A stretch of 64,000 bases of DNA from Vibrio agarivorans (GTDB lineage Bacteria > Pseudomonadota > Gammaproteobacteria > Enterobacterales > Vibrionaceae). Every line of letters begins with the position of its first letter. Position 1 is the stretch's first letter. The stretch is from NCBI RefSeq assembly GCF_030409635.1, contig NZ_JAUFQF010000001.1, forward strand, positions 186,001-250,000, written 5' to 3'. The translations under genes and the position numbers were made by a program. Positions 1 through 7,422 of the stretch are shown one piece after another. A model generated the notes under the pieces. That model did no database searches. It saw only the letters and a program-made list of their open reading frames with translations, and had not been told where the DNA came from.

Positions 1-2
1 TC

Positions 3-83
3 ATCTTTTCAGTCAGCATGCTCCTTGCGTGGATAAATAAATGTTTCACTAAAGATGATATTTTGAATGCAGGGTTTCGTTAA
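3..83 (+). CDS. C-terminal end of a protein cut by the window edge
   Basis: A reading frame open from the window edge ends at a TAA (81-83) and gives 26 residues starting IFSVSMLLAWINK, a hydrophobic stretch followed by a charged tail ending NAGFR. This looks like the last membrane helix and cytoplasmic tail of a membrane protein that starts upstream of the window. The family cannot be recognised from so short a piece. The frame could also be open by chance. Confidence 0.3.
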   Translation: MFSVSMLLAWINKCFTKDDILNAGFR

Positions 84-141
84 TGCAATCTAGGTTAATG
101 CCGTATGGTTATATAAAGTGATTGTTACTCGCAGAAATAAT

Positions 142-177
142 AAAGCCGCTAGTCAATCCATATTAACTAGCGGCTTT
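142..177 (-). terminator. Intrinsic terminator after the EamA gene
   Basis: A perfect 12-bp stem (AAAGCCGCTAGT at 142-153 with ACTAGCGGCTTT at 166-177) is followed on the minus strand by a T-rich run. It lies 20 bases past the stop codon of the EamA transporter gene and can also stop transcription arriving from the left. Confidence 0.8.
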
Positions 178-196
178 TAAACTTTAAGTGCCAGAT

Positions 197-1087
197 TTAG
201 TTTGTTGTTAATACCGCTTTGGGCTTCTTTGGCCTTACCCCTTGCGCCACACTCGCGACAATAATAATTGCGCAACCTAGGATCTGAATAGGCTCTAAAG
301 CTTCAGCGAAGACGATCCACCCCAGTAATACGGCAGAAATAGGTTCAACATACGATACGGTGCTGTAAGTTGCCGCAGGCAGGTGTTTTATTGCGTAGAC
401 GGCCAACACTATCCCCATGAACCCAGGAAGGAAGCCAGCTAGCAACATCCAGCCCCATTGTTCAGCAGTCAGTGACAAATCGACGTTAAATAGAAGGGGT
501 AGCACGCAAAGTGCACCGACTAAGAATTGCCAGCTACATTTACTAAACTCAGGGTAGTGGCCTGGAATTTTACGGTTGATTAAAATAAAACTGGCATAGC
601 ACAGCATCCCCCCTAAGGCGAGAGCAAGCCCTTGCCATGAAGCTTGTGTATCTGAACTTTGTTGTGGCTGATAGATCACTAACATAAATCCAAACAATAC
701 TGTCGCAACAGAAAGAACGGAGTATCGAGTGAGCTTTTCAGACAGTATAAAATGCGCAGCCACGGTTGCTACGGCGGGGGCTAAATAGAGGGCCATCACA
801 GCGATCAGCATGGTGGTGTAGTTGAGTGAGGCAATAAAAAGCGTCATAAAGCCCGCTAGCATAACGCCATTAAGCAACATCAGTGGGTGAGGCTTTGTTT
901 TGAGCTGTTTTGCTTGTCCGGTTAGCAGTATGAGCAGCAAAAGCAGTGCGCCACCAATAGCGAGCCTGAAGAAGGTGACAGTGGCTGCATCGAGCTGTGA
1001 AAGGCGCGATATGACGCCAATGGTGCCCATAGATACCGCAGCCACGGCTGCGACAGCGATCATTTTTGAAGAGGTTTGGCTAGACAT
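197..1087 (-). CDS. EamA/DMT-superfamily inner-membrane transporter
   Basis: This 296-residue, very hydrophobic protein has about ten membrane helices arranged as two EamA repeats (roughly residues 9-140 and 150-285). Signs of the family are the N-terminal GTIGVISRL helix, the conserved proline-rich YLAPAVATV segment, and the second-repeat SYVEPISAVLLGW segment. DMT proteins export small metabolites such as amino acids or their analogues; the substrate cannot be read from sequence. Length is normal for the family. The gene lies 9 bases after a small gene on the same strand (1097-1345), so the two are probably cotranscribed, and it ends at a strong terminator. Confidence 0.9.
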   Translation of the reverse strand: MSSQTSSKMIAVAAVAAVSMGTIGVISRLSQLDAATVTFFRLAIGGALLLLLILLTGQAKQLKTKPHPLMLLNGVMLAGFMTLFIASLNYTTMLIAVMALYLAPAVATVAAHFILSEKLTRYSVLSVATVLFGFMLVIYQPQQSSDTQASWQGLALALGGMLCYASFILINRKIPGHYPEFSKCSWQFLVGALCVLPLLFNVDLSLTAEQWGWMLLAGFLPGFMGIVLAVYAIKHLPAATYSTVSYVEPISAVLLGWIVFAEALEPIQILGCAIIIVASVAQGVRPKKPKAVLTTN

Positions 1088-1096
1088 GGTTTTCGC

Positions 1097-1345
1097 TTAT
1101 CGCTCGGTGGCTAGTGCCATTAACTCGTCTTGAGATAGCGCTTCTGCCGCTTGCCCTTTTGCGATCAAGTCAATGACCGTAAATTCACTCATATCACCAA
1201 ATTCTTTGGTTAAGTACGCCCGAAAAGCTGGCTCGTTTGGCCATTTACCTCGAACGGTGTACCCGTCTTCTTTACTAAAGTCTTCACTTTCAAAGTGCGA
1301 GAAGTCCGTCATACCAATATTGTGGCAATACAGAACAAGATACAT
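1097..1345 (-). CDS. Small conserved-looking hypothetical protein, 82 aa
   Basis: I do not recognise the family. The protein is soluble and acidic, begins MYLVLYCHNIGM, and has no signal peptide or membrane helix. The start is well supported: AGGAG sits 7 bases before the ATG. The gene lies immediately upstream of the EamA transporter on the same strand with a 9-base gap, so it is probably the first gene of a two-gene transcript. Coding character and the ribosome site make it likely to be real, but no function can be assigned. Confidence 0.65.
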   Translation of the reverse strand: MYLVLYCHNIGMTDFSHFESEDFSKEDGYTVRGKWPNEPAFRAYLTKEFGDMSEFTVIDLIAKGQAAEALSQDELMALATER

Positions 1346-1471
1346 GTCAGCTCCTATGTATTGTGGATGGGGTCTAGGCTCAAGAGTTTACCACCTAAAG
1401 ACCTGTCCGGGGGGCATAATACCACGATACTCTGAGACAAATTAGGGTCACCAGATAGCGCAGAAAACACA

Positions 1472-1497
1472 AAAGGCTCTCAGCGGGAAGAGCCTTT
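1472..1497 (-). terminator. Intrinsic terminator after the GH5 gene
   Basis: The 9-bp stem AAAGGCTCT/AGAGCCTTT with an 8-base loop is followed on the minus strand by TGTGTTTTC. It lies just after the stop of the glycoside hydrolase gene. Confidence 0.7.
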
Positions 1498-1517
1498 GTG
1501 TTTTGCTAATTTGATGG

Positions 1518-2666
1518 TCAATCTTGAGGAATCAGCCCTTCAATCAGTGCAAGTCGCCATTGTTCACTGTAAGGGTCATAGGCGCCAAATCCTGAACTGT
1601 ATTCCCAGTAGTGCCAGCTAAAGCCGCGTTTTTCAGACTCTCTTGCAATAAAGGCAGTCCAGGCACGTTGGTCTTCCGGATGGGAGACTTTACTGTAAAC
1701 ACCGAACTCGCCAATATTGACTTCATAGCCTCGGTCTTCTTGATCGTTCCAATCAGACACGGCATCAAGATAATCAAATAAAACCTGCTGTTGTTCGGTC
1801 GTTCCTAACCAGCGGGTCCCAACCCAACTCTGCGCGCCATCAACCCATTCCGCTCCTTGGTGGGTGAACTTAAAAGGTTCATAGAAGTGGACGGTGATAA
1901 TGGTGTTTTCTGGTGTTGCTTCTGCTGGCAGTTTTAGGTCTGGGAGCTTAAATGGGCCTCCCCAGTCAGCTGTGCCAATCATGATCTTTCGTTGACCACT
2001 GGGATTATTTTGTGTGTTGGCATTGTCTTGCCATAGAAGCGTGGTGAGATCTTCGATCAACAGATTCCATTCTGCTACGCCGACCTCTTCGTGAGGTTCA
2101 TTGAGCAGTTCAAATACAAGTTTGTCCTCTGAATAGGTGTCTAATGGAAAATGCTGTGCTAGCTGATACCAAATCGCGTTCAAGCGCTGTCGGTGGTGCT
2201 CAAACTCTCCATTATTGTAGAAAAGCTCATTGTAGTGATGGGTATTAATGATTACCCGTAGATCTTCCTGAATGGCTTCATCAACGACTTGTTTCACTCT
2301 ATCGACGAAGGCTGAATCTAGAGTGAAAGGCGCATTTTCTTGCGCGTGTGCGTTCCAGCGCACGGGAATACGAACACTGGCAAAGCCTTGGTTGGCAATG
2401 TTGGCGAAATCGCTCGCTTGAATGGTTAAATCACCATTCCATTCGCCTTCATAGTTGGGAGACTCGAAAAAGTTACCCATATTGATGCCACGACCTAAAA
2501 AGCTTGATGCGAGGCCTTTGCTTTCATTCCAATTGTAGATATCGCTATAGTAGCTTTCGTCCAGAACTACCTGTGCCTGTTCGTTGTTTGAGCTTGAGCC
2601 GCAAGCTGACAAGACTAAAGCACCAAGTAGGGCGGTGCCAATAACATACCGTTTTTGCGCTTTCAC
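1518..2666 (-). CDS. Glycoside hydrolase family 5 lipoprotein (endoglucanase-like)
   Basis: A secreted retaining glycosidase of the GH5 cellulase fold, 382 residues. The chosen start is a GTG at 2666 preceded by GGAG with 8-base spacing; it opens a lipoprotein signal peptide ending in the lipobox LSAC. An upstream ATG at 2705 would put 13 polar residues before the signal and is less likely. The mature part has the GH5 landmarks: VRIPVRW, the paired histidines in NTHHYNE, the acid/base glutamate in ELLNEPHE (about residue 190) and the nucleophile glutamate in NIGEFGVYS (about residue 320). The likely substrate is a beta-1,4- or mixed-linkage glucan or mannan. It is probably anchored to a membrane by its acylated cysteine. 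No carbohydrate-binding module is present. Confidence 0.9.
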   Translation of the reverse strand: MKAQKRYVIGTALLGALVLSACGSSSNNEQAQVVLDESYYSDIYNWNESKGLASSFLGRGINMGNFFESPNYEGEWNGDLTIQASDFANIANQGFASVRIPVRWNAHAQENAPFTLDSAFVDRVKQVVDEAIQEDLRVIINTHHYNELFYNNGEFEHHRQRLNAIWYQLAQHFPLDTYSEDKLVFELLNEPHEEVGVAEWNLLIEDLTTLLWQDNANTQNNPSGQRKIMIGTADWGGPFKLPDLKLPAEATPENTIITVHFYEPFKFTHQGAEWVDGAQSWVGTRWLGTTEQQQVLFDYLDAVSDWNDQEDRGYEVNIGEFGVYSKVSHPEDQRAWTAFIARESEKRGFSWHYWEYSSGFGAYDPYSEQWRLALIEGLIPQD

Positions 2667-2793
2667 AGTGAGGTCTCCATTTTTCTGCTGAACTAAGTTG
2701 AGCACAGAGGCCTTGTACGGAATGTAGATTAGCTCACAAGTGTTTGTTTATTTTTGATAAATACAAATTCCTTCACATAACTATGAAACAAAA

Positions 2794-2811
2794 AGAGCGC
2801 CGAAGCGCTCT
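2794..2811 (-). terminator. UUCG-loop terminator after the ferric-reductase-like gene
   Basis: On the minus strand AGAGCGC-TTCG-GCGCTCT is followed by TTTTGTTTC: a 7-bp GC-rich stem capped by a stable UUCG tetraloop with a U-run. It lies 10 bases past the stop codon. Confidence 0.85.
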
Positions 2812-2820
2812 CTGTCATCA

Positions 2821-4152
2821 TTATCGAAATTTAAACATTTCTTGATGGAAATGGAGGCGAGATAAGCCTTTTTTTATCAGACCTTTTTTGAGTATTTTGC
2901 CGAACTTATCAGGGCCGCAAAACCATATACTAGTGTCATTTAAGCTCCCAACGCTTTGTGAGATGAACTCAGCGGATAGGCGTTTTCCTTCTGAGTCGAG
3001 ATACCAGTGCACAGTGACGCCGGCCTTACTTGCTCGAGTTTCTAAGCGTTGTCTTAATTCATCAGAGACATGATCTGCGCATACAAAGAGCGAGATCGGA
3101 GCCTGCGAAGGTGTTTGCTCGAGCTCTTTGAGCTTGGCGATAAAGGGTGTAATGCCAATACCTGCACCAATCCAGATTTGATTTTTTGGTGAATCGCTAA
3201 AATTAAATTGACCATAAGGCCCTTCAACAGTGACGGGCATATCAATTTTGAACCAGTCTTTGAGTTGACTAGTCCAGTCTCCAAGCGCCTTGATGATGAA
3301 TGTGAGCTCACGGCTCTCTGCATTCCATGATGAGGCTATGGTGTAAGGGTGCGCACCTTCAGCACGTTTTGATGTTAAAAATGCAAATTGTCCAGGTTTG
3401 TGCCCTTGCCAATGCTCGTCGACCACAACCGTAGCTTCAACGACATCAATATCTGGGTGTTTGACAATGTGCGCAATTCGCCCAGACGCTTTGTTTCCAT
3501 GGCCGATTTTCCCCATTAAGCTCATCACTGCAGCAATTGTGCCGAGAAGCATAATCAGACCATAGATAACACCAAATGGCGTTGCCCAATATTGGCCTTT
3601 GGTGAGCAACACAGAGTGAAACACCAGAGAGAGGAAAATGATTGCAATGACATGATGGGCTTTACGGAAAATATGATAAGGAATAAACCGAGCTAACGCG
3701 ATAAATACAAACGCAACTAGCGCATAAAAACCATATTCACCTACAACTTCTGCAAGCTCACGATTCTGGTGAAAAAAGTCGATAATAAAATGACCCGATT
3801 CACCATGCTGATGTCTTGCGCGTTTACCGATTTCTTTCAACGGCACAATTTTCGAGGCGATATCACCGGCAAGCCAATGGATAACCGAAAAAATAAAGCT
3901 CGCTACGCCAAACCACTTGTGCAGCCGATAGGTTTTGTCTAATCCCCCAACCAGCCTATTTATCAGCGACAGGCGTAGGCTTGTTATCATGCACAAACTC
4001 ATCGTCACGATGGCAATAACGCCAGTGAGCTGCACGAAAGCATGTTTGTAGGCCATATGTGTCAAAGGTACAGGGCTCAAGGTGTCGACACTCATCCAAA
4101 GCAGAATGGTTGCAGCGAGAGAAAGCCCAAATGCGATAGCAATTTTATTCAT
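2821..4152 (-). CDS. Ferric-reductase-like transmembrane flavoprotein
   Basis: This membrane oxidoreductase belongs to the FRE/NOX-like family. The N-terminal half has about six helices with heme-ligand-type histidines (YRLHKWFG, VIHWLAGD, FRKAHHVIA, LVFHSVLL), matching a ferric-reductase-like transmembrane domain. The C-terminal half has an FAD-binding domain (HPYTIASSW) and an NAD(P)-binding domain (WIGAGIGITPFI, and near the end IWFCGPDKFGK). It should move electrons from NAD(P)H through FAD and heme across the inner membrane; iron reduction is the usual guess. The frame opens at a GTG at 4194, but ATG 4152 places the first helix at the N-terminus and is preferred; neither has a strong ribosome site. 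The gene appears to be monocistronic. Confidence 0.85.
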   Translation of the reverse strand: MNKIAIAFGLSLAATILLWMSVDTLSPVPLTHMAYKHAFVQLTGVIAIVTMSLCMITSLRLSLINRLVGGLDKTYRLHKWFGVASFIFSVIHWLAGDIASKIVPLKEIGKRARHQHGESGHFIIDFFHQNRELAEVVGEYGFYALVAFVFIALARFIPYHIFRKAHHVIAIIFLSLVFHSVLLTKGQYWATPFGVIYGLIMLLGTIAAVMSLMGKIGHGNKASGRIAHIVKHPDIDVVEATVVVDEHWQGHKPGQFAFLTSKRAEGAHPYTIASSWNAESRELTFIIKALGDWTSQLKDWFKIDMPVTVEGPYGQFNFSDSPKNQIWIGAGIGITPFIAKLKELEQTPSQAPISLFVCADHVSDELRQRLETRASKAGVTVHWYLDSEGKRLSAEFISQSVGSLNDTSIWFCGPDKFGKILKKGLIKKGLSRLHFHQEMFKFR

Positions 4153-4325
4153 TGTTATGCTCGAAATTTCTGAATTAATTAAATTGTAGTTCACGCAAAA
4201 TTACAGCGCTGAACAGAGGGTGCGCACTATACCAATCTTGTCTTAAATGGACATGGATTGAAGATTAAAAATAGTTAATGGTTAGTGCGAAACGGTGGAT
4301 TCAACCCAAAATAGACACACTTTGT

Positions 4326-4384
4326 AGAGGACTTGTTTGGAGAGGAGTTGTTTGTTGACGACTTGCTGTTGACGACCGGTTTGT
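4326..4384. repeat. Degenerate 14-15 bp tandem repeat, about four units
   Basis: Successive units read agaggacttgtttgg, agaggagttgtttgt, tgacgacttgctgt and tgacgaccggtttgt. The array lies in the 325-base gap (4153-4477) between the ferric-reductase-like gene and the DUF2058 gene. Otherwise I see nothing supportable in that gap; the ORFs crossing it are low-complexity Ser/Asn/Gln strings produced by the repeat. Confidence 0.5.
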
Positions 4385-4477
4385 TGGTATTGGAAGGTAG
4401 CTTGGGAGATGAATAAGAAAACGCAGAGGGAATAGGAAAGCAGGGCAGCGTGAATGCGCAACCCTGCTTGGTAGTGT

Positions 4478-4999
4478 TTACCACATAAGGTCATCTGGCA
4501 CGACGAAGTCTGCGTAAGGGTCATCTTCATCTGGCGCATCATCGGCGGCGGTCTTGTGATCAATGATAGAGTCCACATCACGCTCAGCGATCTTGTTAGC
4601 AACGACACCTGGAATTACAGCGTAGCCTTCCTCTAAACGGGCAATGGCTAGGATGCCTTTACTAAGCTGCTCTTGGGTTAGAGAGTCTACGTAGAGTGAT
4701 TTAACTAGCGTGCCATCAGTGAAGTTATACTTGATCTCACCATCAGCTAAATCAAGTTTGTTCATTTGAATCAGTTGCTTCACTTGTGCGCGAACTTCTT
4801 TAGACAGGCGCTCAGCATTTTGTTGTTCACTTAGTGCTTTGTCGCGTTCTTGTTGAGCGCGTTTTTGTTCTTCTACTGCTGCTTTAACTTCGCGAGCTTG
4901 AACGCGAGATTTTTTTGAGCCTTTTTTCGCTTTCTTGAGCTTTTTCTCGTTAACTAAGCCCGCTTTCAGCATCTGCTCCTGAAGTGATAGTTTTGCCAT
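4478..4999 (-). CDS. DUF2058 family protein (YaiL-like)
   Basis: A 173-residue cytoplasmic protein opening MAKLSLQEQMLKAGLV, the hallmark of the gammaproteobacterial DUF2058/YaiL family. Next comes a lysine-rich segment (KKLKKAKKGSKKSR, residues 19-32), then a long charged helix with coiled-coil character (about 35-70), and a C-terminal domain containing YNFTDG and the acidic tail DEDDPYADFVVPDD. The lysine-rich N-terminus suggests binding to nucleic acid or ribosomes, but the function is not established. The ATG start is confirmed by family alignment. The gene is divergent from the pentapeptide-repeat gene at 5109. Confidence 0.85.
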   Translation of the reverse strand: MAKLSLQEQMLKAGLVNEKKLKKAKKGSKKSRVQAREVKAAVEEQKRAQQERDKALSEQQNAERLSKEVRAQVKQLIQMNKLDLADGEIKYNFTDGTLVKSLYVDSLTQEQLSKGILAIARLEEGYAVIPGVVANKIAERDVDSIIDHKTAADDAPDEDDPYADFVVPDDLMW

Positions 5000-5108
5000 G
5001 GTATGTCCAATCTTTAAAGTTTGCGCTATTTTAACCGTTCAAAATAGACAAATAAAGCAGTTGCGATCGCTAAGTGGCCGTAATATTGAAACCAACAGAA
5101 GGTGTAAA

Positions 5109-5708
5109 ATGACCCTTATCAAGAATAATGAAGAGTATTACGATCAACAGTTTGATAAGTACACCTTCAAGGGTGAAACACAGCTTGAAACGGTGTTTGA
5201 AGAGTGTGAGTTCATTGATTGTGATTTCTCTGACGCTGTGTTTCGTCGTTGTCGCTTTTTAGACTGTTCCTTTGTCAGTTGTAACCTCAGCTTAGTGCAG
5301 TTTTCATTGACTCAGTTTTTGAATATTGAGTTTCGTCAAAGCAAGCTTGTTGGTGTTGATTGGACTAAAGCCGATTGGCCAACCTACCGAGCTGACCCAG
5401 AAATGCGTTTTATCGAATGTATTCTTAACGGAAGCTCCTTCTATGGGCTGACCTTGCAAGAGATAAAGTTTGACCAATGTCAGCTGGTAGATGTTGATTT
5501 TAGAGAGGCCGATCTATCCCAAGCACAGATGACAGAATGCGATCTCAACGAAGCCCAATTTATGCGCACCAACTTGACTGGTGCTGACTTAACCGATTCA
5601 CACAGTTTTTCAATGAGTGTGTTAGACAACCAATTAAAAGGCGCCCAGTTCTCTAAGCTTGAGGCACTGAACTTACTTGAGAGTTTAGGGGTGAAGTTGG
5701 TTGATTAG
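5109..5708 (+). CDS. Pentapeptide-repeat protein, Qnr-like
   Basis: A 199-residue protein made of A(D/N)LXX-type pentapeptides. Two blocks (CEFIDCDFSDAVFRRCRF, about residues 28-60; DFREADLSQAQMTECDLNEA, about 130-165) are split by a non-repeat insert containing WTKADWPTY. It ends with LEALNLLESLGVKLVD, which resembles the C-terminal dimerisation helix of Qnr/MfpA-type DNA mimics. These fold as right-handed quadrilateral beta-helices that can shield DNA gyrase. It is slightly shorter than typical Qnr (about 215-218 aa). Start: ATG 5109 after GAAGG; the frame is open upstream to 4998 but has no ribosome site there. Gyrase protection is an inference. Confidence 0.8.
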   Translation: MTLIKNNEEYYDQQFDKYTFKGETQLETVFEECEFIDCDFSDAVFRRCRFLDCSFVSCNLSLVQFSLTQFLNIEFRQSKLVGVDWTKADWPTYRADPEMRFIECILNGSSFYGLTLQEIKFDQCQLVDVDFREADLSQAQMTECDLNEAQFMRTNLTGADLTDSHSFSMSVLDNQLKGAQFSKLEALNLLESLGVKLVD

Positions 5709-5796
5709 TGCTGATGTCAACTGCGGGCAAGATCAACTGCAAAAAGAGCAGGTGTAGTCTTGCTCTGGTAATGTTCATTCAATTCACGAGTAGTAT

Positions 5797-5823
5797 AAAG
5801 GGTTGGCAAATCGCCAACCCTTT
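5797..5823 (+). terminator. Intrinsic terminator after the pentapeptide gene
   Basis: Perfect 11-bp stem AAAGGGTTGGC/GCCAACCCTTT with a 5-base loop and T-run. It is 89 bases past the pentapeptide stop codon and also faces the micropeptide gene at 5860-5952 from the other strand. Confidence 0.85.
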
Positions 5824-5859
5824 TTGTCATTGATAATACCTGTATTGATAAACTCAATA

Positions 5860-5952
5860 TTAAGGTAACGATAGACTTTTCGGTTTTGTATAGCATGCAA
5901 TGATCAAGGCAGTAATGATCACAACAAAATCAATAGTTACTGGTATCAGCAT
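5860..5952 (-). CDS. 30-residue single-helix membrane micropeptide
   Basis: A short ORF reads MLIPVTIDFVVIITALIIAC and then YTKPKSLSLP. It is one uninterrupted hydrophobic helix (about residues 3-20) followed by a short basic tail. The start has a clear AGGAG 6 bases before the ATG, unusual for a chance ORF this small. Size and shape match small membrane regulators or type I toxin peptides, but I recognise no family. It lies in a gene-poor stretch and would end at the bidirectional terminator 5797-5823. The surrounding 5953-6139 is AT-rich with no other supported gene. Confidence 0.45.
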   Translation of the reverse strand: MLIPVTIDFVVIITALIIACYTKPKSLSLP

Positions 5953-6139
5953 TTTATGCTCCTAAGAGTTAGGGGATGGCGACGACTAGAAATAGCAGCA
6001 TCGGAAAACCAATCATTGCTTACCTCTTTGTTTTGGATCGTAAGTTTGGTCGAAAATAATCTTGATTAATGTCACTTTGCTCTGTTTTTATCGCTTATTG
6101 AAGGAATAAAGTCAGTGTAATGAATAATTGCATTAATAA

Positions 6140-6220
6140 GTGAATATCAGTTGCTCAATCTATAGTGAGTGTCAGTTTTTAATTTGTAGGTAATTTGTTT
6201 TGTGACTAACTGATATTCAC
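6140..6220. repeat. 13-bp perfect inverted repeat, arms 55 bp apart
   Basis: GTGAATATCAGTT (6140-6152) is exactly inverted as AACTGATATTCAC (6208-6220). The arms lie upstream of the 53-residue ORF at 6273. They could be paired operator sites or the ends of a small non-autonomous element; no T-run follows. Confidence 0.6.
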
Positions 6221-6272
6221 AACTGAAAGAACACGTTTGATATAAATGCGCCTCAAAATTAGTGAGGTATAT

Positions 6273-6434
6273 ATGACACTGGAACGAGCGAGAGAGTATC
6301 ATCTAAAATACAAGAGAATTGGCGTAAGACAATACAATCACGATGCCGTGATTATCTGGACGTTTTCATGTTTCGAACGCATATTGGCACTGTATGATTG
6401 TGAGCCTGAATTTCTCTACTTCTATGAGGGTTAA
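6273..6434 (+). CDS. Hypothetical 53-residue protein
   Basis: I do not recognise this protein. It begins MTLERAREYHLKYKRIG, is basic in the N-terminal third and rich in aromatic residues later (IIWTFSCFERILALYDCEPEFLYFYEG), with no clear membrane helix. The start is the ATG at 6273, preceded by GTGAGG with 5-base spacing; the frame extends upstream to 6246 without a ribosome site. It overlaps the last bases of the DUF2860 pseudogene on the opposite strand. It may be a real small gene or a remnant. Confidence 0.45.
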   Translation: MTLERAREYHLKYKRIGVRQYNHDAVIIWTFSCFERILALYDCEPEFLYFYEG

Positions 6435-6742
6435 GTCATGGCCCTTAAGTCACCTACGGAAAGGTCATCACGTGAAGTACCTAAGTAAATACGTTAGTTA
6501 CGAGTCTTACCTAAATCATACTGGATTTGACCAAGAGGCATGACGACAAAATCATTACTGTGACTACCTTTGCTGTTTAGATCGTCAATTTTGCTGTCAG
6601 TGTTCACGCTGAGGTTAGAGTTGGTAGACACGTAGCCCGTTGCAAACATGATTTCACCAGATAGGCGATTAGCTTCAAAGGCAGAAGTTGAAACAGATAC
6701 AGTAGTTAGAGCAGTAAAAGCCAGTACTTTATTTATACGCAT
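6431..6742 (-). pseudogene. DUF2860-type outer-membrane protein, nonsense-broken and truncated
   Basis: The intact-looking 5' part encodes a signal peptide (MRINKVLAFTALTTVSVSTSAFE) and the opening strands of a DUF2860 barrel (RLSGEIMFATGYVSTNSNL, then VVMPLGQIQYDLGKTRN). A TAA at 6494-6496 interrupts it. The same frame then continues with 20 codons reading RIYLGTSRDDLSVGDLRAMT, which looks like the natural continuation of the family, so the stop probably arose from a CAA glutamine codon. The remaining roughly 200 or more residues of a normal barrel are absent: the frame reaches a second TAA at 6431-6433 and homology appears to stop near 6446. Family continuation is judged from memory of DUF2860 proteins, not from a search. 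Confidence 0.75.
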
Positions 6743-6972
6743 TAGATTATCTCAGTTAAATTAGTTTCCCTGTTTTCTCTCCAGTCCCTTTAGATGAGGT
6801 ATATATTAAATATCTACCGAACTAATAATACGTTTAACTGTTATTCATTTTTGCACACCACTCTGTCGAGATATTCAAATATGAATTTCTCGTATTGCTT
6901 TAGCGGGAATGGAAAGCCATTTAGATTGAATAAAAGAAATTAACTAAGAGGTAAAAAACGATTCAATATATT

Positions 6973-7344
6973 ATGCGAGCATGTGATAGCTACAGAAATA
7001 AAATTTACTTGAATGACAGACCTTATAACGTGATTGATGTTGGTGAGGGCGAGTGTAAAATCTACCTTGTCGCAGGAGTTCAGAACAACTACGTTAGGGA
7101 AATGACCAGGTTGTACCATGGAAGAATAATCTTTATCGATATATCAATGGCTTGGGGTTATGGTTTGCGAGAGTTGAGTGAGGAGAGTTTAAGCCTGTTG
7201 ACTCAAGATATTCACTTACTCTTTGATGTGTTCTGGTTAGACCATGTATCCGTTGACTGTCCGATTAAGGACTTTGATATGAGAGGCTTGTTTGATGTGA
7301 TTAAAAGTAGAGAATACTCAAAAGAGTTGAGAGCTTATGCTTAG
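6973..7344 (+). CDS. Truncated or minimal alpha/beta-hydrolase-like protein, 123 aa
   Basis: The first about 90 residues follow the alpha/beta-hydrolase pattern: strand NVIDVGEGE, strand IYLVAGVQ in place of the usual HG oxyanion segment, IIFIDISMAWGYG where the fold normally has a D-G-G-S-type turn, and then a helix leading to LDHVSVDC, where the nucleophile-elbow strand should begin. The GxSxG elbow is missing, as are the acid and histidine. It is therefore either a decayed enzyme or a small protein that kept half the fold. No strong ribosome site precedes the ATG; GAGG lies about 20 bases upstream. Fold assignment is pattern-based inference. Confidence 0.5.
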   Translation: MRACDSYRNKIYLNDRPYNVIDVGEGECKIYLVAGVQNNYVREMTRLYHGRIIFIDISMAWGYGLRELSEESLSLLTQDIHLLFDVFWLDHVSVDCPIKDFDMRGLFDVIKSREYSKELRAYA

Positions 7345-7364
7345 TTATAGGTGAAAATAAAAAA

Positions 7365-7387
7365 GGGTGGGGGACAAACCCCCACCC
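7365..7387 (-). terminator. Intrinsic terminator after the VOC gene
   Basis: GGGTGGGGG/CCCCCACCC, a 9-bp stem with 5-base loop, is followed on the minus strand by a TTTTTTATTTT run. It serves the VOC gene at 7423 and may also stop the gene at 6973 from the other side. Confidence 0.85.
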
Positions 7388-7422
7388 AATATTGGTCAAT
7401 ACAAAGTATTGCTTAAACTATA

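Noticed and set aside
4275..4608. Two overlapping minus-strand ORFs (69 and 108 codons) rich in Ser, Asn and Gln.
   Set aside because: They are low-complexity readings of the degenerate tandem repeat and of the DUF2058 gene in another frame; no ribosome site.
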